Shown here: piece by piece, positions 1 through 9,258 of the stretch
Numbering within the stretch: the first letter of the stretch is position 1
Layout of the letters: every line of letters begins with the position of its first letter
Assembly (NCBI GenBank): GCA_019359035.1
Contig: JAHHIC010000050.1
Location: 62,001 to 126,000 of the forward strand
Source: Scytonematopsis contorta HA4267-MV1
Lineage (GTDB): Bacteria > Cyanobacteriota > Cyanobacteriia > Cyanobacteriales > Nostocaceae
Length of the DNA stretch: 64,000 nucleotides
Direction of reading: 5' to 3'
Translations under genes and position numbers: made by a program
The notes under the pieces: generated by a model
The model's database searches: none
Told to the model about the DNA's origin: nothing
The model's input: the letters and a program-made list of their open reading frames with translations, nothing else

Positions 1-375
1 GCTCAAGGGATATTAGATGCAGCTTTATTTAACCAAACAGAAGAACTTATCCAGACAATTTTAGATTACATCGAAGCTTACAACCAAGGAACACCTCCAC
101 AATCCACTTCGACCCTCACCTTTTATGAAACTAGTAAGACAGTAGACTTTCCTAGAAATGAGTTAGGAGAAATTCAAGCAATGATTCATCCTCGACTGCA
201 ATTTCAGGATTATCAACCACTACATCCTGGTGACCCCATCTTTTTAACTTTTGATGGAGAGGAAATTATTTATAAAGGTGACTCAACCGTTTACCCAGTT
301 TTTATTAACGAGGCTGCATATTATGAAAAAGGGGTTGCAATGTGCATCACCCAAATGAAACAAGAAGTTTTGTGA
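1..375 (+). CDS. Aspartoacylase-like metallohydrolase, C-terminal part (5' end outside window)
   Basis: The reading frame is open from the first base and stops at 373-375, so this is the last 124 residues of a longer protein. The tail, with [15 protein letters not shown] and [15 protein letters not shown], is recalled as the C-terminal beta domain of the AstE/AspA aspartoacylase family found in cyanobacteria, which hydrolyses N-acyl-aspartate or related N-acyl amino acids. The zinc ligands lie upstream of the window and cannot be checked. The substrate is inferred from the family only. Confidence 0.75.
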   Translation, partial: AQGILDAALFNQTEELIQTILDYIEAYNQGTPPQSTSTLTFYETSKTVDFPRNELGEIQAMIHPRLQFQDYQPLHPGDPIFLTFDGEEIIYKGDSTVYPVFINEAAYYEKGVAMCITQMKQEVL

Positions 376-1816
376 CAACTCCGTACCGTAAAGATTATGC
401 GTCCAAAATACAAATAGCAATCGTATTTTTTAAATTTTTGCATAACTTCCGAAAGCTGAGAAGTAAATAGAATTGAACAAGCAATTCAATATACTCACTT
501 AGCTCCATTCTTTATGCCTCAATTAAAGTATAATGTACCACAATACAATATAATTATCTCTGACAGACGAATAAATATTTAAACTCTCATTAACGAAAAA
601 TATTGAACAGCATTGAGAAAGATATGTGGATTATTCATCAGGGTGCTACTGCATAGGTAAATAAATTCTAGGGTACATTTCCTTGTAGGAGTGTGTCTCT
701 AGAATTTTTTTATTTAGGTTAAAATAGCATTATTGATATCACTGGGACAAGTTACAAGAAGCTAATGGTGTAGATAGTGAATAATTGAAAAATCAAGGTA
801 AAAATATTCGCATCACTACACAAATTCCTGGCAGAGAAGAAGGCTTAGTGATTAATTTTTTCTACTTTTGTGGTTACGTTAACTTGCATTAAAGAGACTA
901 TTGCTTCAATAATACTAAGTTTTCTGTCTGAGTATAATTTTTGTAAAAATTGTCAATCTTATAAATCCGCTATCCATAAGATAGTAGGTTTCTTTGTGTT
1001 CATCAATTATTTATGACTCCTATATCAAACAAATATATAAATAAATTTATATCTGTTACTCCCACGTCCTGCAAATTATCTTATTTCCAGCTAACATTAT
1101 ATACATTAGTTATCAGTGTTATTACTCTGCTAAAGCATCTACCAGTTGTATTTAAAACTACAAACGAGGTATGTCAATTGAAAACTACAACACTGAGATG
1201 CTGGCCAGTTTGTCCCCACCATAACTATGGTGATAGCCGTGGTTCCGGCCGCTAGGAAAATAGTTATGACGAGATTGGTTTGGACTAAGCAGGGTGCGAT
1301 GTCGATTACGTTTGAATTTGTATCGCTGTTAACAAAATAATTCGTAATTAATCTGGTTCCAAGTTCTGGCCAAATAACTACCAATTACGAATTATCTTAA
1401 CTTTTTTTGCTGTTCGCTAATTTACTTGAAGCCAATTGACGGAACGTGATATGAGATACCTTAAATGGTGATGACAATTTCTCATAAATATTACAGTCTG
1501 AAAAAAGACTATCAACCAGCCAAAGCAGAGTTCTCAAAACTGTAGGCTGGTGTCTTTTTGCTTATTAAATTCTTTTGTGATCCTGAGTAGTATGTATCGA
1601 AATGTAACAATTTTACTGTTTTCTTAAGATTTGTTGCAGAGAGCTGATCCCATTGCTAGCGTATGCGAGTAGGGTTACATGATTACCTGAAAATCCGCAC
1701 CAAATAATCTAGCTCAACTTTACCCGAATTTACGGGTGAAATATTGTCTCATTGTTAGTCTCTTAACCAATAGGTATAAGTACGCAAGTGAGATATTAAC
1801 TCAGGAGATTTTCGCA
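376..1816. other. Long intergenic region, 1.4 kb, AT-rich
   Basis: No convincing gene is seen. The short open frames here (for example 1013-1255 and the opposite strand 1139-1384) have no recognisable composition or ribosome binding site. The region contains a terminator-like hairpin at 1502-1559 and presumably the promoter of the dehydrogenase gene that follows. Confidence 0.5.
1502..1559 (+). terminator. Terminator-like hairpin or small-RNA end
   Basis: Arms AAAAAGAC (1502-1509) and GTCTTTTT (1552-1559) pair perfectly. Inside them ACCAGCC (1515-1521) pairs with GGCTGGT (1545-1551), and the plus-strand arm ends in a T run. No gene ends just upstream, so it may terminate an unannotated transcript or belong to a small RNA. 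Confidence 0.45.
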
Positions 1817-2641
1817 ATGGATATTCAAGGAAAAACAGCTTTAATTACCGGAGCTTCTCGTGGTATTGGAAGAGCAATCGCTCTTGAATTAGCAAAACAG
1901 AAAGTAAAAAGATTGCTGTTAGTCGCTCGAAATTGTCAACGTTTAGCTGAAGTAGCTAAAGAAATAGAAGCATTTGATACAGAAGTTATACTTCTACCTT
2001 TAGATTTGACACAAACGGTAGAGGTAAATATTGCCATTGCTAAGGCTTGGAGAGATTACGGCCCAATTCACTTACTTGTTAACTGTGCTGGAGTCGCACA
2101 CCAATCAACATTTTTAGATTCCAAACCATCTAACGTGCAAGAAGAACTAGAAACTAATTTAGTCAGCATGTATACCATCACTCGTCTCGTTGCTCGACGT
2201 ATGGTTACCCAACAACAAGGAATCATCGTCAATGTTTCTAGCTTAATGGGGAAAGTCGCAGCTCCAACAATGGCAACCTATTCAGCCACAAAATTCGCGA
2301 TTGTAGGATTCACTCAAGCTTTGCGTGGAGAGTTAGCAGAACATAACATTCAGGTTACAGCCTTACTACCATCCCTAACTGACACTGACATGGTGAAAGA
2401 TTTACAATTATTTCGCTGGGTCTTACCCATGACCTCCCAAAAGGTAGCTACAGCACTTATCAATGGGTTACAACAAGAATCAACCGAAATCTTAGTAGGA
2501 TGGCAAAGTCATCTAGCAGTTTGGTGTAACCGTATTGCTCCTTGGTTATTAGAGAAGATTCTACTAATAGCTGCTCCTTTACCTAAAAATCAGCCAAGAT
2601 ACTATCCACAACTGAGACGAGCGGATGCGACCTCAAGATAG
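1817..2641 (+). CDS. Short-chain dehydrogenase/reductase (SDR)
   Basis: A 274-residue classical SDR. The N-terminus has the NAD(P)-binding motif TGASRGIGRA, followed by the NCAG-type motif LVNCAGVA, the catalytic serine segment NVSSLMGK, and the active-site YSATK (Tyr-x3-Lys). The open frame extends upstream to 1736, but ATG 1817 is preferred because it has CAGGAG about 10 bases upstream and begins directly with the MDIQGKTALITG Rossmann strand. The substrate cannot be told. The C-terminus is basic with hydrophobic stretches. It is a single gene, convergent with the next gene across a C-rich hairpin repeat. Confidence 0.85.
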   Translation: MDIQGKTALITGASRGIGRAIALELAKQKVKRLLLVARNCQRLAEVAKEIEAFDTEVILLPLDLTQTVEVNIAIAKAWRDYGPIHLLVNCAGVAHQSTFLDSKPSNVQEELETNLVSMYTITRLVARRMVTQQQGIIVNVSSLMGKVAAPTMATYSATKFAIVGFTQALRGELAEHNIQVTALLPSLTDTDMVKDLQLFRWVLPMTSQKVATALINGLQQESTEILVGWQSHLAVWCNRIAPWLLEKILLIAAPLPKNQPRYYPQLRRADATSR

Positions 2642-2656
2642 TTTTTGAGTAACGGA

Positions 2657-2700
2657 GACCTAACCCCCCTACCCCCCTTCCCTACAAGGGAAGGGGGGAA
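2657..2700 (+). repeat. C-rich dispersed hairpin repeat, copy 1
   Basis: Starts GACCTAACCCCCCTACCCCC, continues as CTTCCCTACAAGGGAAG and ends in GGGGGGAA. The centre forms a hairpin (CCCCCCTTCCCT with AGGGAAGGGGGG). Near-identical copies are at 11421, 35578, 39329 and 40497, and an inverted one is at 2762. It sits after the SDR stop codon, so it could also act in transcript ending. Confidence 0.85.
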
Positions 2701-2761
2701 TAAAAGACATGAAAATTGCTGCGAGCAGAAAAAAAACCATTACCAAACTTCTTCGCTTCTT

Positions 2762-2807
2762 TTCCCCCCTTCCCTAGCAGGGAAGGGGGGTTAGGGGGGT
2801 TAGGTCT
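2762..2807 (-). repeat. C-rich dispersed hairpin repeat, inverted copy 2
   Basis: Reverse complement of the copy at 2657, with extra TTAGGGGGG. The two copies face each other across about 60 bases, giving a large inverted repeat between two convergent genes. It abuts the stop codon of the minus-strand gene. Confidence 0.85.
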
Positions 2808-3241
2808 TATCTATATGTCCTACGTAAAATTTCTAACTCTTGCAAATTTTGCTGAGCTTCGCTAATTTTTCCCATGACGTTGTTTCTAGCTTGCTCCAAG
2901 CCATATTCATTTACTCTAACTTTTAAAGATGACTGGTAATTATCTACTGCTGCGCGAAATAATTTGTATGCTAATTCGTAATCTTTGCCTTCCAATGCCT
3001 TATAACCTTGCATCTTATTGCTATCACCAACAGATTCCAAGTGATAGAATGTTTCCTCGGTAGTTGTACAGCTATTACATTCATAAGTTTGTACTACCAT
3101 GATGCGAGAGGTTGCTGATGGCCGTGAACCGAATTGTGAACTAAATGTTTTTGCTTCAACAGCTTTCGCACTTAACCCGAAGGAATTAGGTAATAAAAAT
3201 CCTAGAATTGAAGCCCCAATACACCACAATTTGCTTGACAT
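2807..3241 (-). CDS. Hypothetical secreted protein
   Basis: A 144-residue protein with an N-terminal hydrophobic segment (about residues 5-30, ending near AKAVEA) that looks like a Sec signal peptide. The mature part has a CNSC motif near residue 55 and a helical charged second half (residues 75-140: LAYKLFRAAVDNY, a TPR-like helix). I do not recognise a family. Its start ATG lies at 3239-3241, and the 160-base gap to the divergent epimerase gene would hold both promoters. Confidence 0.6.
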   Translation of the reverse strand: MSSKLWCIGASILGFLLPNSFGLSAKAVEAKTFSSQFGSRPSATSRIMVVQTYECNSCTTTEETFYHLESVGDSNKMQGYKALEGKDYELAYKLFRAAVDNYQSSLKVRVNEYGLEQARNNVMGKISEAQQNLQELEILRRTYR

Positions 3242-3426
3242 ATGGTATGTAACAATTTGTTAAATACACTACATTTGTCATTATAATTCGATTTTAAAGA
3301 TTTACCGCGTTTTCTTCGTAGTTACTCGTAACTATACGTTTCCGTGCTTACTTATCTTTTGATGTTTTCTAAGTAATAATAGTTTACTCTAACCGTTTTG
3401 ACATGCAAGGAAGGGGGAGAAAATAT

Positions 3427-4593
3427 ATGGAGCAGGATTTTAAAGCGCTAGCAGAACTGTACAAAAATGCGCTTCTGAAAGATGTACTCCCGTTTTGGGA
3501 AAAAAACTCAGTTGACTGGGAAAAAGGGGGATACTTTACATGCCTTAATCGAGAAGGTAAAGTTTATGACACCGACAAATTTATCTGGCTACAAAATCGC
3601 CAGGTGTGGATGTTTTCTACGTTGTACAATCAGCTAGAAAAACGCGAACAATGGCTTTCTATCGCTCGTAATGGAGCTAATTTTCTCGCTGAACATGGTC
3701 GAGATAATGAAGGTAACTGGTATTTTGCTCTCACCCGTGAAGGTCAGCCACTGGTAGAACCTTATAATATATTTTCTGATTGTTTTGCTGCAATGGCTTT
3801 TAGTCAATACGCACTCGCTTCTGGGGATGAACAAGCTAAGGAAGTGGCGATGCAGGCTTATAATAATGTTTTACGTCGTAAAGATAATCCCAAAGGCAAA
3901 TATAACAAAACTTATGCCGGTACTCGTCCTATGAAATCGTTGGCTGTACCGATGATTTTAGCCAATCTCACTTTGGAGATGGAATGGTTGCTACCGAAGG
4001 AAACCCTGGAAAGCGTATTAAATATGACTGTTCGAGAAGTAATGACCGATTTTCTCGACCAAGAACGGGGATTAATGTATGAAAATATTGCTCCTGATAG
4101 TTCCCATTTGGATTGTTTTGAAGGACGATTAATTAACCCTGGTCATGGTATCGAAGCGATGTGGTTTATTATGGATATTGCTCGCCGCAGTAACGATACT
4201 AAAACGATAAACCAAGCTGTTGATGTAGTATTAAATATCCTCGATTTTGCTTGGGATAAAGAGTATGGCGGGTTGTATTATTTTATGGATGCAGAAGGTC
4301 ATCCTCCACAGCAATTGGAATGGGACCAAAAACTCTGGTGGGTACATTTAGAGTCTTTAGTTGCACTGGCTATGGGTTACCGTTTAACCGGACGAGAAAA
4401 GTCTTGGGAATGGTATAAAAAATTGCACGATTATTCTTGGTCTCACTTTGCAGATGCACAATACGGTGAGTGGTTTGGATATCTCAATCGTCGTGGGGAA
4501 GTACTGTTAAACCTTAAGGGTGGTAAATGGAAGGGCTGTTTTCATGTACCACGCGCATTGTATCTTTGTTGGCAACAGTTTGAGAAGTTTTAG
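3427..4593 (+). CDS. N-acylglucosamine 2-epimerase (AGE, renin-binding-protein family)
   Basis: Interconverts N-acetylglucosamine and N-acetylmannosamine. From ATG 3427 the protein has 388 residues, the length known for cyanobacterial AGE enzymes; the frame is open from 3403, but a strong purine-rich site (GGAAGGGGGAG) sits just before 3427. Visible features are an alpha/alpha-barrel protein rich in Trp and Tyr, [11 protein letters not shown] in the middle (conserved active-site His) and KGCFHVPR near the end (second conserved His). Downstream on the same strand, beyond one opposing gene, lies a kinase resembling N-acetylhexosamine 1-kinase, so amino-sugar salvage is plausible. Confidence 0.9.
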   Translation: MEQDFKALAELYKNALLKDVLPFWEKNSVDWEKGGYFTCLNREGKVYDTDKFIWLQNRQVWMFSTLYNQLEKREQWLSIARNGANFLAEHGRDNEGNWYFALTREGQPLVEPYNIFSDCFAAMAFSQYALASGDEQAKEVAMQAYNNVLRRKDNPKGKYNKTYAGTRPMKSLAVPMILANLTLEMEWLLPKETLESVLNMTVREVMTDFLDQERGLMYENIAPDSSHLDCFEGRLINPGHGIEAMWFIMDIARRSNDTKTINQAVDVVLNILDFAWDKEYGGLYYFMDAEGHPPQQLEWDQKLWWVHLESLVALAMGYRLTGREKSWEWYKKLHDYSWSHFADAQYGEWFGYLNRRGEVLLNLKGGKWKGCFHVPRALYLCWQQFEKF

Positions 4594-4764
4594 CTCTGAT
4601 TATTGATTGTGGGATGGCATTTTAGCCCGTCCTCTGCTCTAATTATTGATTGTGGGATAGGCTGGAAGCCTGTCCTCTGCTCTGATTATTGATTGTGGGA
4701 TAGGCTGGAAGCCTGTCCTCTGCTCTGATTATTGATTGTGGGATAGGCTGGAAGCCTGTCCTCT
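4593..4764. repeat. Four tandem 43-bp repeats
   Basis: Units begin at 4593, 4636, 4679 and 4722 with exact 43-base spacing. Each starts GCTCTGATTATTGATTGTGG and ends in GCCTGTCCTCT; units 2-4 carry the small palindrome AGGCTGGAAGCCT. The first unit is more diverged. The array follows the epimerase stop codon directly and is followed by another dispersed repeat (GGGCGGGCAAGGATGCCCAC, 4769-4788). Confidence 0.9.
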
Positions 4765-4824
4765 GCTCTGGGCGGGCAAGGATGCCCACCCCACAAGAAA
4801 TTAGTATTTATTTTTTGGGAGTCC

Positions 4825-7233
4825 TTAAATCTCCACAAATATACCACTGCGGGCAAACTGTTCCTCATCAGGGGTGAAATATGGAGCTTGGTCTACTAGG
4901 TCATCGTCAAAGTAGTACGTATCTTGCAAGAAGTTACCACGAACGACAGCTTCTTCCAATTCATGGATATAATCTTGTGCCAGATGGCAAGCCTCTTGAA
5001 TACCCTGCATATCATCCTTCTCCAACAGCTTTTGCAATGTTGCTCTTACCCCTGCTAGTCGTGATGCTGGTTTGAGCATACCATAAAGACGATAGATACG
5101 GTCAACGGCTATACTGACATGATTGAGCGCTTTGGCTCGTGCAAGTTCAGAATCAAGGCTAGGCCAATAGCGGGTGGTGTAGAAGGCTTTTTCATCCTTT
5201 TGATACCAATCTTCTGAGCGAGCAATGGATGAGGAGACTGTATTGTGCAGTTTCCAAAAAAATAAGCGCAGTGAAGTACCATCCACCACAGTAGACAGTT
5301 TAGCATCCATTGATACATCAAACTCAGCAATCCGCTGGTCGCGTCCAAGCAAAAGATACTCTACAGGGTACATATCCACCTCCTTGTTTTGCACGACATA
5401 AGCGTTGAGGTGATGGCGGCAGTAAGGACAGGGATACATACTAGCAAAAAGTTTGAAGAAATCCCTAAAACATTCTACCAGGGCTTTCTGTTCTTCTATT
5501 GTCTTAGTACATACAATTTCTGGGGTGGTGTGGAAGAAACGCCACACTGCTGGACCAATGTAGTATGGGAAACTAACACGCATCTGGGCGTCTTTGACAT
5601 GGCTTCGATTTAAATATATGTCGATGAATGAGACGTACTGCGAAAGTTCACCTGACTCCCGGCCAAACTCTTGGCGTTCGCGCCGTTTCTGTACTCCATT
5701 CAAGTAGTAGTGTGTCAATCGCCATGCTTGCTTGAGCATCAGCTTCTGTTTTGGAGTACATTTGAGAAAGAACTCTGCAACATCTGCTCCATAGCGTTTA
5801 AACTCTCCTATTGCTTGGGTAGACTCGTACCAATTGTTTAAAGCCGCCTCGTCTGGTACTGTATTACTATGAATATCTTCGGCGGTGTTGACACTAAACG
5901 CCACTAGCAGCTTTGGCATAAACTCCTCATACCAATATGCGACTGGCATCATTGCACCATCTATTTCTTCGGAAGCGTCTGTGAGGATAACGCGGTTCCA
6001 GTTGTTAAGATACTCTTTGGGGTCTCCTGCCGATTTGGCTGGTGGTGCAGCCATTTCCGAACTAATATCCATCTGTCTGAGACGGTTGAGTTCGTTAATA
6101 GCAAGAACGCCTTCGGCGATATCACGCAAGCCCAAATGTTTCTTCTTCATTGTTATTGCGAACTCAACACCCGCCGCAAATTTTTCTTTGACAGTGGCAG
6201 ACTTTGTACGTACCTCAAGCATTTTTTTTGCTTCTGCCTGCATTTGGGGCGTTTTGTCTAGCGTTTGCCAGTTCTCTATCCGCGACTCTAGTCGAGCATA
6301 CTCATCCGTGATTGATTCCACTACTGCATCTAGCAAAGGATAGCAAGCTGAGGGTATTAAATCTAACCCTTTGTAAAGTTTCATCGCCGTCTTTACAAAC
6401 ATTACAAAGTCAGTAATTCTATAAGGTAGGTTTCTCACGCGCAGGTGGGTTTCGTGGTTGGCGGAAAAACTCTCGCGGAAGCAACGGTAAGCGGCTCCTT
6501 GAATAAGACGAAACAGACCTATTTGCATTTGTAGACGGGATGTACCGCGCTTTGTCTCGCCCTGTGGGTGTTGAGAAAGTAATTCTTTTAACCGTGTGAC
6601 TTCCGTATCTATTTCGCTCGGTGCTGCTTGGGGAGTCGATTCTGTGGTGGCTCTGGCTACTTGGGGGGTGGCGGCAACTGTACTATCGGTAGGAGCCGAA
6701 GTGCTGGTTGAAGTTGCGGTTGGCTTGAACTCGCGAGTAGGAGAAATTGGCGAGTCTTTATAACCTGTTTTTACTTCTGATTCCTCTGGCACCAGGCTGC
6801 AAAATTCCTCAAAGTCAATTGAGGCATCCCCATCACCATCAACTTCTTGCACTATATCATCCAGTTCTTTGTCTGTTAACCCAAACTGACTCATCACACC
6901 GCGCAATTCTTGGGCTGTAATTAGACCACTACCGTCTTCATCAAACACGCTGAATGCTAACTTGAGACGGCTTTTTCGGTCTCCTTTTTGGGCTATCAAA
7001 AGCGCTTTGAACTCCTCAAAATCGATATTACCTGATAAGTCAACGTCCACTTCCTTAATCATGTCGCGCAGTTCTGTCTCATTTGGACTCTGACCTAATG
7101 AATGCATTACCTGGCCTAGTTCCTGGGCTGAGATACAACCGCTAGTGTCCCCATCAAATACTTTGAACGCTTCCCATAATTTTTGCACTTCTTGTTCGCT
7201 CAGTGCTGTTTTTTCCAATTCTGTAGATGTCAT
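4825..7233 (-). CDS. Calmodulin-like EF-hand protein fused to an Erv/ALR-type sulfhydryl oxidase-like domain
   Basis: About 802 residues; ATG 7233 has GGAAGGAA six bases upstream (a TTG precedes it in frame). Residues 10-150 hold four EF-hands in calmodulin order, with loops near 28-39, 64-75, 99-110 and 133-144 and calmodulin-like linkers (ELGQVMHSLGQSPNETEL). A Thr/Ser/Pro-rich linker (160-205) and a long helical region follow. Around 560-670 the pattern is WRFFH, then YPCPYC (CxxC near 603-606), then FFWKLHNTV (His-Asn near 664-665), matching the Trp/His, redox CxxC and HNxVN elements of FAD-dependent Erv/ALR thiol oxidases. The CxxC-HN spacing is longer than usual. No signal peptide is visible. 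Calcium-controlled thiol oxidation is an inference. Confidence 0.75.
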   Translation of the reverse strand: MTSTELEKTALSEQEVQKLWEAFKVFDGDTSGCISAQELGQVMHSLGQSPNETELRDMIKEVDVDLSGNIDFEEFKALLIAQKGDRKSRLKLAFSVFDEDGSGLITAQELRGVMSQFGLTDKELDDIVQEVDGDGDASIDFEEFCSLVPEESEVKTGYKDSPISPTREFKPTATSTSTSAPTDSTVAATPQVARATTESTPQAAPSEIDTEVTRLKELLSQHPQGETKRGTSRLQMQIGLFRLIQGAAYRCFRESFSANHETHLRVRNLPYRITDFVMFVKTAMKLYKGLDLIPSACYPLLDAVVESITDEYARLESRIENWQTLDKTPQMQAEAKKMLEVRTKSATVKEKFAAGVEFAITMKKKHLGLRDIAEGVLAINELNRLRQMDISSEMAAPPAKSAGDPKEYLNNWNRVILTDASEEIDGAMMPVAYWYEEFMPKLLVAFSVNTAEDIHSNTVPDEAALNNWYESTQAIGEFKRYGADVAEFFLKCTPKQKLMLKQAWRLTHYYLNGVQKRRERQEFGRESGELSQYVSFIDIYLNRSHVKDAQMRVSFPYYIGPAVWRFFHTTPEIVCTKTIEEQKALVECFRDFFKLFASMYPCPYCRHHLNAYVVQNKEVDMYPVEYLLLGRDQRIAEFDVSMDAKLSTVVDGTSLRLFFWKLHNTVSSSIARSEDWYQKDEKAFYTTRYWPSLDSELARAKALNHVSIAVDRIYRLYGMLKPASRLAGVRATLQKLLEKDDMQGIQEACHLAQDYIHELEEAVVRGNFLQDTYYFDDDLVDQAPYFTPDEEQFARSGIFVEI

Positions 7234-7456
7234 CAATATTTCCTTCCAACATATTGGTTAACAATTAACCAATACACTAATACACGATATAAAAACATTT
7301 AAGATAACTAAGTATTTTTTTAACACTTATCCTATATTATCTGGCTTGCGATTAAGATAAATCGACTGATTTATACATCACAAAAGTAAAACATGCGCTA
7401 CCATATCCCCTATTGCTTAGTGTAATTGCGAGGGGAGTAGCATAAAATCAACAAAC

Positions 7457-8587
7457 ATGACGGAAAATCTCACGGAAAATCTTCAAATACTGGGCACGGA
7501 TAACCTTATTGCCATAGCCAATCAATTCGCCCTTCAAGGTAAAATTATAGACGTTCGAGCTTTTGGGAGTGGTAATATTAACGACACCTTCCTAGTAACT
7601 CTCGACTCTTCTAAGGATAATAATTTTATCTTGCAACGTATTAACACTCAGGTATTTCGTCAACCGGATATGGTGATGAACAATATGCGTATTTTTACAG
7701 AGCATATTCAAAAAAGATTACAAACTACTCCTCTCGAACGTCGCTGGGAAGTACCTCGCGTACTGTTGACTGAGGATGCTGAAAACCATTTGCAAGATGC
7801 TGAAGGGTCTTTTTGGCGAGCGATTAGTTTTATTAAAGACTCGCAGTCCTTTGATGTTATGCACGATACCGAACATGCCAAAGAAATTGGTTATGCCCTC
7901 GGTATGTTCCATAACCTCATCAGCGACTTGCAAAGCGAAAAACTCGCCGATACCCTCGAAGGGTTTCATATTACACCCCTTTACATACGACACTATGAAG
8001 AAGTCGCAGCTAAAGCCAGTCAAGAGCAATCTAGCGAGGTCAATTATTGCTCACAATTTGTTGAAAGTCGTAAAACTTGGGCACATGTTTTAGAAAATGC
8101 TAAAGCAGAAGGTCGGCTACCACTACGACTGATGCATGGCGACCCTAAAATTAATAACGTAATGTTTGATACTGCAACTGGGAAAGCTGTCAGTGTGATA
8201 GACTTAGACACTGTTAAGCCCGGTCTGGTACATTATGATATTGGTGATTGCCTGCGGTCGGGTTGCAATCCTCTTGGCGAAGAAACAGATGAATGGGAAA
8301 GGGTTCATTTTGATACTGACTTGTGTCAAGGTATTTTACAGGGTTACCTTTCTGTAGCAAAAGAATTTCTCACAGAAAACGACTACGCTTACATCTACGA
8401 CGCAATTAGACTCATCACCTTTGAGTTGGGACTTCGGTTTTTTGCAGACTATTTAGCGGGAAATGTCTACTTCAAAGTAAAAAACCCTGAACATAACCTT
8501 AAAAGGGCACTAGTTCAGTTTAAGTTAACCGAGAGCATTGAATCTCAGGAAACTACTATTCGCAATATTATCCAAGATATCAAGTAA
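7457..8587 (+). CDS. APH-fold sugar kinase resembling N-acetylhexosamine 1-kinase (NahK)
   Basis: 376 residues of the aminoglycoside-phosphotransferase fold. It contains GSGNINDTF (glycine-rich nucleotide region, about residue 38), FILQRINTQVF, the catalytic loop LMHGDPKINNVMFD (HGD..N) and VIDLDTVKPG (second metal Asp). The tail GLRFFADYLAGNVYFKV is strongly reminiscent of NahK, which makes N-acetylhexosamine-1-phosphate. The next gene starts 9 bases after the stop, so the two are probably one operon. The nearby N-acylglucosamine 2-epimerase supports an amino-sugar substrate. Choline/homoserine kinases share the fold and are the alternative. Confidence 0.75.
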   Translation: MTENLTENLQILGTDNLIAIANQFALQGKIIDVRAFGSGNINDTFLVTLDSSKDNNFILQRINTQVFRQPDMVMNNMRIFTEHIQKRLQTTPLERRWEVPRVLLTEDAENHLQDAEGSFWRAISFIKDSQSFDVMHDTEHAKEIGYALGMFHNLISDLQSEKLADTLEGFHITPLYIRHYEEVAAKASQEQSSEVNYCSQFVESRKTWAHVLENAKAEGRLPLRLMHGDPKINNVMFDTATGKAVSVIDLDTVKPGLVHYDIGDCLRSGCNPLGEETDEWERVHFDTDLCQGILQGYLSVAKEFLTENDYAYIYDAIRLITFELGLRFFADYLAGNVYFKVKNPEHNLKRALVQFKLTESIESQETTIRNIIQDIK

Positions 8588-8596
8588 TAGATAAAA

Positions 8597-9148
8597 ATGA
8601 ACGAGCAGACATTTTCTTTAAAACCTTTTCCTGATAATCAAGTACAACCTGATTTAAGAATTTCAGGTAATATCATTCGTTATGTAAATGAACTTACCAT
8701 TACTTATGCACTTTTTGGTGACCTGAAAGACGTATTAATAGCTGCGGATTCAAATGTATCATCTGACACGGCAGCTAGAAAACATGGATTATGGGAAGAA
8801 ACCTGCTTTGAGTTTTTTCTAGGTATTAAAGATTCACCATCTTACTGGGAATTTAACCTTTCTCCTTCTGGACATTGGAATGTATATAGCTTTGAAGGCT
8901 ATCGTCAGGGGATGCAAGAAGAAATTCTGTTTACAGAACTCCCTTTTACCGTCCAGTTTCCAACCGATGGTTTGGTCACTGCTGTAAGTATTAATTTGGA
9001 TAAGTTTGCTCCCCCAGACCAAATTATCGAAGTAGGTATTGCTACAGTAATTAAACAAAAAAATGGTAATTTTAGCTATTGGGCTTTAGCCCACAGAGGA
9101 GAAGAACCGAACTTTCATCTGCGAAAGAGTTTTGTTATTGAATTGTAA
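8597..9148 (+). CDS. DOMON-like domain protein
   Basis: 183 residues. The segment LWEETCFEFFLG followed by YWEFNLSPSGHWNVYSFEGY is characteristic of the cyanobacterial DOMON-like family, a beta-sandwich related to haem- or sugar-binding DOMON and carbohydrate-binding domains. No signal peptide is seen, so it is probably cytoplasmic. It follows the sugar-kinase-like gene by 9 bases and is likely co-transcribed, which hints at sugar binding, but the function is not established. Confidence 0.7.
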   Translation: MNEQTFSLKPFPDNQVQPDLRISGNIIRYVNELTITYALFGDLKDVLIAADSNVSSDTAARKHGLWEETCFEFFLGIKDSPSYWEFNLSPSGHWNVYSFEGYRQGMQEEILFTELPFTVQFPTDGLVTAVSINLDKFAPPDQIIEVGIATVIKQKNGNFSYWALAHRGEEPNFHLRKSFVIEL

Positions 9149-9153
9149 GCAGG

Positions 9154-9247
9154 GCAATACTGCTCGGTTAAGCAAATCGCGAAGGGTGAAACCCCTGTAG
9201 AGACGTTACATGTAACGTCTCTACATACCTTAAGCGAGCAGTATTGG
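9154..9247. repeat. Nested inverted repeat containing a 28-bp palindrome
   Basis: Outer arms: AATACTGCTCGGTTAAG near 9156 and its near reverse complement CTTAAGCGAGCAGTATT near 9229. The centre (9197-9224) is a perfect 28-bp palindrome with arms GTAGAGACGTTACA and TGTAACGTCTCTAC. It is one member of the GTAGAGAC palindrome family scattered through the window and lies between convergent genes. Confidence 0.85.
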
Positions 9248-9258
9248 TAAGTGGGGAG

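Noticed and set aside
1013-1384. Overlapping opposite-strand frames of about 80 codons
   Set aside because: No ribosome binding site, no family resemblance, and they overlap each other in a spacer with inverted-repeat character.
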